Shown here in pieces: positions 7,642 through 11,792 of a DNA stretch of 11,792 bases. Each line of letters starts with the position of its first letter. Position 1 is the first letter of the stretch. Source of the stretch: Burkholderiales bacterium UBA2647 (GTDB taxonomy: Bacteria; Pseudomonadota; Gammaproteobacteria; Burkholderiales; Burkholderiaceae_E); contig DENJ01000004.1 in the NCBI GenBank assembly GCA_002359635.1, positions 40,131 to 51,922 of the forward strand. The letters are read 5' to 3'. The translations under genes and the position numbers were made by a program. The notes beneath the pieces are model-generated. The model saw nothing but the letters and a program-made list of their open reading frames with translations, did not search any database and was not told the origin of the DNA.

Positions 7642-8211
7642 ATGAGTGACGAAAAGGCAAACGACTGCCCTGATGCCGAGCAGACACTTGAACGCTTGGC
7701 GGGTTTGATTCGCAAGCGTTTGTCCTCAGACGCACGCAACTCCGACGCGCGCAAGCCTGCGATCGTCGGCATTCATAGCGGTGGTGCCTGGGTTGCTCGC
7801 AGACTTTACGATGACTTTGAGAAAAGCTTCTCCCGGCAAGGCCTGGGCGGCCTCGGGTTTCTTTCGAGCGCTTACCATCGCGATGACTATGGCCACAATG
7901 CACAGCGCCGAGGCCTTAGTGCGATCGCCAAAGGCGCCACCGATTTGCCCTTTGAGGTCACCGGCGCTCATATCATCCTGGTCGACGATGTGCTCTACAC
8001 TGGACGAACCATCAGGGCGGCGCTGAACGAACTTTTTGACTATGGGCGGCCTGCGAGCGTTGAACTCGCTGTATTGGTCGACCGCGGGGGCCGCGAATTG
8101 CCTATCCATGCCGATCATGTCGGTGCTTGCATCAGGCTTGAACCGCGGCAGGCGATTGTTTTGGCGCAAGCAGGTGACGGGCGATTAACACTTTCAAAGA
8201 CGGAGGGCTGA
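7642..8211 (+). CDS. pyrR: PyrR: pyr operon regulator / uracil phosphoribosyltransferase homologue
   Basis: PyrR is a phosphoribosyltransferase-fold protein that senses uridine nucleotides and PRPP; family members act as pyr operon regulators, as uracil phosphoribosyltransferases, or both. The 189-residue protein shows the PRPP-binding loop VDDVLYTGRTIRAAL (114-128), GIHSGGAWVARRL (43-55), and the PyrR-typical SSAYHRDDY (75-83) and VLVDRGGRELPI (144-155). The ATG is supported by AAGGGA 6 bases upstream. Residues 29-38 are an imperfect duplication (SDARN then SDARK). Position directly before pyrB and pyrC' fits a regulator of this operon. In Gram-negative bacteria the mechanism of PyrR control is less clear than the RNA-binding attenuation of Bacillus, and the sequence alone does not tell which activity this protein keeps. 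It also ends with a GGAGGG that may serve the leader ORF downstream. Confidence 0.93.
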   Translation: MSDEKANDCPDAEQTLERLAGLIRKRLSSDARNSDARKPAIVGIHSGGAWVARRLYDDFEKSFSRQGLGGLGFLSSAYHRDDYGHNAQRRGLSAIAKGATDLPFEVTGAHIILVDDVLYTGRTIRAALNELFDYGRPASVELAVLVDRGGRELPIHADHVGACIRLEPRQAIVLAQAGDGRLTLSKTEG

Positions 8212-8270
8212 GTTCAGCATGGCAGCGCGAATTTCTGTTCTAATCGCAGCTCAGTCATCTGATTGAACCC
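8202..8270 (+). promoter_or_regulatory. Candidate pyrB leader with competing hairpins
   Basis: The pyrR-pyrB junction can fold in mutually exclusive ways. GCTGA (8207-8211) pairs with TCAGC (8214-8218) in a tight hairpin. Alternatively CTGAGTT (8208-8214) pairs with AGCTCAG (8248-8254, one G-U), looping out the start of the 15-codon ORF. A third small hairpin, TCAG-TCAT-CTGA (8251-8262), competes with the second and lies just before the pyrB ATG. pyrB itself has no recognisable Shine-Dalgarno sequence. No U-tract follows any stem, so this is not a classical intrinsic attenuator. Pairing was found by eye and the stems are short; a regulatory role is inference. Confidence 0.3.
8219..8266 (+). 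CDS. Candidate 15-codon leader peptide upstream of pyrB
   Basis: ATG at 8219 opens a 15-codon frame (MAARISVLIAAQSSD) ending at TGA 8264-8266, 4 bases before the pyrB ATG. A strong GGAGGG (8202-8207), inside the last codons of pyrR, lies 11 bases upstream, while pyrB has no comparable ribosome binding site and its frame is closed by TAA at 8241-8243. Terminating ribosomes could therefore reinitiate at pyrB. Leader peptides before pyrB are known in enterobacteria (pyrL of pyrBI), but this one shares no similarity that I recognise. An ORF this short can occur by chance. Confidence 0.3.
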   Translation: MAARISVLIAAQSSD

Positions 8271-9233
8271 ATGCCCCATCCTCAACTTAGCGCCAGCGGT
8301 GAACTCAAGCACCTCCTCACCATTGAGGGTTTATCGAAGGCATTGATTCACAATATTCTTGATACGGCCAGAGGATTCCTGGGCGTCAATACGAGAGATG
8401 TGAAAAAGGTGCCGTTGCTGCGCGGCAAAAGTGTTTTCAATTTGTTTTTTGAAAACTCAACACGCACCAGGACCACTTTTGAGATTGCGGCAACGCGCTT
8501 ATCTGCCGATGTGGTCAACCTCAATATCAATACCTCATCGGCTGCCAAAGGCGAGTCCTTGCTCGACACGATTGATAACCTGGTGGCGATGCATGCCGAT
8601 ATGTTTGTGGTGCGGCACGCGTCAAGCGGTGCGCCTTTTTTGATTGCCGAACATGTGAATCGCACCCGCGGTGAAGGTGTTCATGTCATCAATGCAGGCG
8701 ATGGTCGGCATGCCCATCCCACCCAGGGTCTGCTTGACATGTACACCATCCGGCACTTCAAGCAGGACTTCACCCGCTTGCGTGTCGCGATTGTTGGTGA
8801 TGTCCTGCATTCACGCGTTGCGCGCAGCGATATCCACGCCCTCACCACCTTGGGTGTGCCGGAGGTAAGGGTGATCGGGCCGTTGACCTTGTTGCCCTCA
8901 GGGCTTGAGCAAATGGGTTGTCAAGTCTATACCGATATGAAAAAAGGTTTGAAAGACGTCGACGTCATCATTATGCTGCGCTTGCAAAATGAGCGCATGC
9001 GGGGCGCTTTGCTGCCCTCGGCGCAGGAATACTTCAAGCATTACGGGCTCACGCAGGAAAAGCTCGCACTCGCTAAGCCTGACGCGATTGTGATGCATCC
9101 TGGACCGATGAACCGTGGGGTCGAAATCGAATCAGCGGTTGCCGATGGTCCCCAGGCCGTCATTCTTGAACAAGTCACCTTTGGTATTGCGGTTCGGATG
9201 GCGGTAATGAGTTTGTTGGTGGCAAGCGCATGA
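8271..9233 (+). CDS. pyrB: Aspartate carbamoyltransferase catalytic subunit PyrB
   Basis: Condenses carbamoyl phosphate with L-aspartate to carbamoyl aspartate, the committed step of UMP synthesis, in the cytoplasm. The 320-residue protein has the carbamoyl-phosphate loop FFENSTRTRTTFE (59-71), the 80s-loop Lys (K93 in AAKGES), HVINAGDGRHAHPTQ (138-152), the aspartate-loop segment MLRLQNERM (235-243) and VMHPGPMNRG (274-283). All catalytic positions look intact. The seven-residue stretch NRTRGEG before VHVINAG is longer than I expect in close relatives by about four residues. The start at 8271 is the only ATG after the in-frame TAA at 8241-8243 and lacks a clear ribosome binding site. The stop overlaps the next ATG (ATGA), which suits a PyrB-PyrC' complex made in fixed ratio. 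No pyrI regulatory-chain gene is present. Confidence 0.96.
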   Translation: MPHPQLSASGELKHLLTIEGLSKALIHNILDTARGFLGVNTRDVKKVPLLRGKSVFNLFFENSTRTRTTFEIAATRLSADVVNLNINTSSAAKGESLLDTIDNLVAMHADMFVVRHASSGAPFLIAEHVNRTRGEGVHVINAGDGRHAHPTQGLLDMYTIRHFKQDFTRLRVAIVGDVLHSRVARSDIHALTTLGVPEVRVIGPLTLLPSGLEQMGCQVYTDMKKGLKDVDVIIMLRLQNERMRGALLPSAQEYFKHYGLTQEKLALAKPDAIVMHPGPMNRGVEIESAVADGPQAVILEQVTFGIAVRMAVMSLLVASA

Positions 9234-10543
9234 GGATCAGCCTGACTGGTGCTCGTTTGCTTGGCCCTGTGATGCTCGATGGTCAAACGGTCACGCTGTA
9301 CGATGCCAGAACCGACCTTCATCTTGCCCATGGACGGATTCTGGCAATCGGCAAAAAACCACTTGGCTTTGATGCCGATCTCAGTCTCGATCTTTCTCAA
9401 TACTGTATCGCTCCAGGTCTTGTCGATCTCGCAGCCCGACTTCGTGAGCCGGGTTTTGAGTACAAGGCAACCCTCGAGTCTGAGATGCAGGCGGCCTTAG
9501 AAGGCGGCATCACCTCGCTTTCCTGTCCGCCCGACACCGATCCGCCGCTTGATGAGCCAGGCCTTGTCGAAATGCTCAAGCATCGGGCGCGAGGTTTGCA
9601 GGCCGCCTCGCTTTATCCCCTGGGCGCTATGACGGTTGGCCTAAAGGGTGAGATCATCACCGAGATGGCTGAATTATCCGAGGCAGGTTGTATCGGCTTT
9701 GGTCACGCGGGGGCGATGTTTACCGATACGCAGGTTTTGTTGCGTGCCATGCAGTATGCCAAGAGCTTTGGTTATACGCTTTGGATTCAGCCTTGTGATT
9801 ATTTCTTATCACGCGGCGGTGTTGCACATAGCGGCGCAGTGGCAGGGCGGCTGGGCTTATCCGGTGTGCCGGTGATGGCAGAGACGGTCGCTTTGCACAC
9901 GATTTTTGAGTTGATGCGGGCAACCGGTGCCCGTGTGCATTTGTGCCGTATGTCCTCTGCTGCAGGGCTCGAACTCTTAAGACAAGCGCGCCAGGACGGC
10001 CTTGCGGTAAGTGCTGATGTGGCGGTTCATCATTTACATTTGATCGATATCGATATTGGATACTTTGATCCTAATATGCGGGTTGACCCTCCTTTTCGTG
10101 CACAACGCGATCGAGAAGCCTTGCGCACGGCGCTCCAAAGCGGGGTGATTGATGCGATTTGCTCGGATCACACCCCGGTTGACGATGACGAAAAGCAATT
10201 ACCCTTTGCTGAGGCTGCGGCTGGCTCAAGTGGCCTGGAGCTCTTGCTGCCGCTCACACTCAAATGGGCAAGCGAATCGAAGGTTGATCTCGCGCTTGCC
10301 ATCGATCGGCTCACTCGCCAGCCCGCTACCGTGCTAGGGATTGAAGCGGGTGTGATTGCCCCAGGCGCGGCCGCAGATTTGTGTGTGTTCGATCTTGAGG
10401 ATCGCTGGGTGGTGAATGCATCAAGCCTTCACTCGCAGGGCAAACATACACCCTACTGGGGTCGAGAGCTTGTGGGGCGCAACCGGCTCACCCTGGTTGC
10501 AGGGCGTATGGTGGTGAATCACCTCAATGCGACGGCGCGGTAA
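9230..10543 (+). CDS. pyrC: Non-catalytic dihydroorotase-like protein PyrC' (PyrX), structural partner of PyrB
   Basis: This 437-residue amidohydrolase-fold protein aligns along its length with class I dihydroorotases but has lost the metal centre. The canonical D-x-H-x-H-x-REPG is DLAARLREPG (66-75), so both His are replaced (A68, R70). Where active enzymes have DDG there is HAG (159-161); the next His (in H-x-E-D) is Q187; the His of the RVHxxHxST segment is R240; TDHAPH is SDHTPV (312-317), keeping D313 and H314 only. The C-terminal part keeps the family pattern (IAPGAAADLCVFDLEDRWVV). In Pseudomonas such PyrC' proteins are inactive but required to assemble the aspartate transcarbamoylase dodecamer; the ATGA overlap with pyrB supports that role here. 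A separate active dihydroorotase must be encoded elsewhere. An automatic label of dihydroorotase would mislead. Confidence 0.92.
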   Translation: MRISLTGARLLGPVMLDGQTVTLYDARTDLHLAHGRILAIGKKPLGFDADLSLDLSQYCIAPGLVDLAARLREPGFEYKATLESEMQAALEGGITSLSCPPDTDPPLDEPGLVEMLKHRARGLQAASLYPLGAMTVGLKGEIITEMAELSEAGCIGFGHAGAMFTDTQVLLRAMQYAKSFGYTLWIQPCDYFLSRGGVAHSGAVAGRLGLSGVPVMAETVALHTIFELMRATGARVHLCRMSSAAGLELLRQARQDGLAVSADVAVHHLHLIDIDIGYFDPNMRVDPPFRAQRDREALRTALQSGVIDAICSDHTPVDDDEKQLPFAEAAAGSSGLELLLPLTLKWASESKVDLALAIDRLTRQPATVLGIEAGVIAPGAAADLCVFDLEDRWVVNASSLHSQGKHTPYWGRELVGRNRLTLVAGRMVVNHLNATAR

Positions 10544-10545
10544 GC

Positions 10546-11121
10546 ATGACGTCGATACATCGTGATTTGGAGGCCTCCGCTGAGCTTGCACAAAGTCTTG
10601 CAGGCGATGCCGTGCTGATAGAGGCGATCGAGGCAGTGGTTGATCTTTGTATGCGATCGCTAAAGGCCGGCGGCAAGATTCTTTTTGCAGGCAATGGCGG
10701 CAGTGCAGCTGATGCCCAGCATATGGCGGGTGAGTTTGTTTCGCGTTTTAATTACGATCGACCGGGTCTTGCCGCTGTTGCGCTCACGGTGGACAGCTCA
10801 ATTCTCACCGCCATTGGCAATGACTATGGTTATGACTATGTTTTCGCCCGGCAAATCGAAGCACTCGGCCAAGCGGGCGATGTGTTTTTTGCCTACTCGA
10901 CCTCGGGTAATTCAGCAAATATTATTCGTGCACTTGAGGCAGCAAAAGCAAAGCGAGTTTCAAGGGTTGGGCTAACCGGCAATCGTGGTGGGGCGATGAA
11001 TCCACTGTGCGATTACCTGCTTGCGATGCCTTCGGCGCACACGCCGCGCATTCAGGAAGGGCACCTCATGGTCGGCCATGCGATCTGTGCAGCGGTCGAG
11101 GCTCGCATGTTTCCGCGTTGA
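10546..11121 (+). CDS. gmhA: D-sedoheptulose-7-phosphate isomerase GmhA (SIS domain)
   Basis: Converts sedoheptulose-7-phosphate to D-glycero-D-manno-heptose-7-phosphate, the first step of heptose synthesis for the LPS core (ADP-heptose) or for GDP-heptose glycans. The 191 residues form one SIS domain with GNGGSAADAQHMAGEFVSRF (49-68), the phosphate-binding STSGNS (118-123) and IQEGHLMVGHAICAAVE (169-185). The zinc or active-site positions known for GmhA, H59, E63, Q170 and H178, are present. This favours GmhA over the related DiaA, which acts at the replication origin, although DiaA-like proteins are close in sequence. The ATG is 2 bases after the pyrC' stop, so the gene is co-transcribed with the pyr genes. 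No other heptose gene (hldE, gmhB, hddA) is in the window. Confidence 0.88.
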   Translation: MTSIHRDLEASAELAQSLAGDAVLIEAIEAVVDLCMRSLKAGGKILFAGNGGSAADAQHMAGEFVSRFNYDRPGLAAVALTVDSSILTAIGNDYGYDYVFARQIEALGQAGDVFFAYSTSGNSANIIRALEAAKAKRVSRVGLTGNRGGAMNPLCDYLLAMPSAHTPRIQEGHLMVGHAICAAVEARMFPR

Positions 11122-11166
11122 TTGCCTGCTGACTGTTTTGTAGCCTGTGGCGCCACGATTGCTTGC
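11122..11166 (+). other. gmhA-plsC gap with a 10-base perfect palindrome
   Basis: The 45-base gap carries GTGGCGCCAC (11147-11156), a perfect palindrome. There is no U-tract after it, so it is not an intrinsic terminator; chance or a weak protein-binding site are both possible. No clear promoter or Shine-Dalgarno sequence is seen. The gap is in frame with plsC and without stops, so a TTG at 11122 could in principle start plsC 15 codons earlier. Confidence 0.3.
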
Positions 11167-11792
11167 ATGTCATCGCTTTTGACGCATCTTCGCTTGATTT
11201 GCAGAGCAAGTTACTTGCTTTCAACGGTTTGTTGGGGCCTTATTGCGGTCTTGGTTTTATATCCTTTCATCAATCTGGAGAGCCAACGCGCCGTTAAAAA
11301 AGCCTGGTCGCGACAGATGCTCAAGGCCTGCGGACTTGACTTCAGGGTCGAGGCGTCGCCCGAGGGTTTGCTTGAACCCCAGCCAGGTGAGTTGGTGGTG
11401 ATGAACCACATCAGTTTTATCGATATTCTGGCGCTTGATGCCTTAAGACCCGTGCACTTTATTGCCAAGAGCGAAATCCGTGCCTGGCCTGTGATTGGCA
11501 CGCTGTGTCAGCGAACCGGTACCATTTTTATCGAACGCGGCAAGCGCCACGCGGTTCATGATGTGCTCCGGGTAATGGCCGCAGAGCTTTCGCAGGGAGA
11601 GGTGGTGAGCTTTTTCCCTGAGGGCACCACAAGCGATGGCCGGCAACTGCTGCCTTTTCATGCGAATTTGTTTGAAGCAGCGGTGCGCGCCGGTGCGGCT
11701 GTCAGACCTGTGGTGATCAGCTACCGGCAGGATGGCGAAGTCACCACCATTCCCGCCTTCATCGATGATCTCAGCCTTGTCGATTGTGCGCT
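11167..11792 (+). CDS. plsC: 1-acyl-sn-glycerol-3-phosphate acyltransferase PlsC (3' partial)
   Basis: Acylates lysophosphatidic acid to phosphatidic acid at the inner membrane, a core step of phospholipid synthesis. The visible 208 codons run off the right edge without a stop. A hydrophobic segment at about 17-34 is the expected N-terminal membrane helix. Acyltransferase motif I is NHISFID (80-86, the H-x4-D catalytic pair H81/D86), motif II is GTIFIERG (118-125), motif III is FFPEGTTSDG (149-158) and motif IV is VRPVVISY (179-186). The ATG at 11167 gives a natural N-terminus; no strong ribosome binding site is present, and the frame is open back to the gmhA stop, 45 bases upstream. plsC downstream of pyrC' is usual in Burkholderiales; here gmhA lies between them. 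The last codons in the window show no defect. Confidence 0.93.
   Translation, partial: MSSLLTHLRLICRASYLLSTVCWGLIAVLVLYPFINLESQRAVKKAWSRQMLKACGLDFRVEASPEGLLEPQPGELVVMNHISFIDILALDALRPVHFIAKSEIRAWPVIGTLCQRTGTIFIERGKRHAVHDVLRVMAAELSQGEVVSFFPEGTTSDGRQLLPFHANLFEAAVRAGAAVRPVVISYRQDGEVTTIPAFIDDLSLVDCA

Noticed and set aside
7623..7649. Eight-codon ORF overlapping the pyrR start, resembling the pyrB leader arrangement
   Set aside because: It has no ribosome binding site of its own, while pyrR has a good AAGGGA site directly before its ATG; most likely chance.
7554..7772. The manC frame stays open for 73 codons upstream of the chosen ATG
   Set aside because: The extension crosses the divergent intergenic region and the pyrR start, has no recognised similarity, and the internal ATG begins right at the enzyme's first strand.
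8271..10543. Possibility that pyrB-pyrC' represents a fused or frameshifted gene
   Set aside because: The ATGA overlap is a normal coupling arrangement and each protein is full length with complete ends.
11147..11156. GTGGCGCCAC palindrome as a terminator of gmhA
   Set aside because: There is no loop and no T-tract, and plsC follows at once in the same direction.

Overview
The window is a dense, almost gap-free stretch of a moderately GC-rich proteobacterial chromosome. The order yqgE-ruvX-pyrR-pyrB-pyrC'-plsC, the class of aspartate transcarbamoylase with an inactive dihydroorotase-like partner, and the style of the proteins point to a betaproteobacterium of the order Burkholderiales, perhaps near Alcaligenaceae. 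The family-level placement is from memory of protein and gene-order patterns, not from a search. I see no rRNA, tRNA, insertion sequence, CRISPR array or prophage gene.

Region 1 (1-4950, + strand) is the tail of a type II secretion (T2SS) cluster: outer-membrane secretin gspD (5' end outside the window), hexameric ATPase gspE (ATGA overlap with gspD) and inner-membrane platform protein gspF (7-base gap). No pseudopilin genes follow; the cluster stops at gspF. Region 2 (4951-6021, +) is the conserved pair yqgE and ruvX, overlapping by 8 bases. Region 3 (6030-7553, - strand) is one convergent gene for a bifunctional mannose-1-phosphate guanylyltransferase / mannose-6-phosphate isomerase (manC type), which ends 8 bases from the end of ruvX. 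Region 4 (7554-7641) is an 88-base divergent promoter region. Region 5 (7642-11792, +) is a pyrimidine-biosynthesis operon: pyrR, a short intergenic leader with a candidate 15-codon ORF, pyrB, a dihydroorotase homologue that has lost nearly all metal ligands (pyrC'), then gmhA (sedoheptulose-7-phosphate isomerase) and the start of plsC (1-acyl-glycerol-3-phosphate acyltransferase), which runs off the right edge.

Functionally, GspD/E/F export folded periplasmic proteins. PyrB with its non-catalytic PyrC' partner performs the committed step of UMP synthesis, with PyrR as likely regulator. ManC and GmhA both feed activated sugars for surface polysaccharide or LPS, and PlsC makes phosphatidic acid for membranes. 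The window is mostly housekeeping. The points most worth a second look are the pyrR-pyrB leader, the pseudo-dihydroorotase, the divergent RuvX motif, and the placement of the two sugar genes around the pyr genes. I did not find a convincing new multi-gene system.
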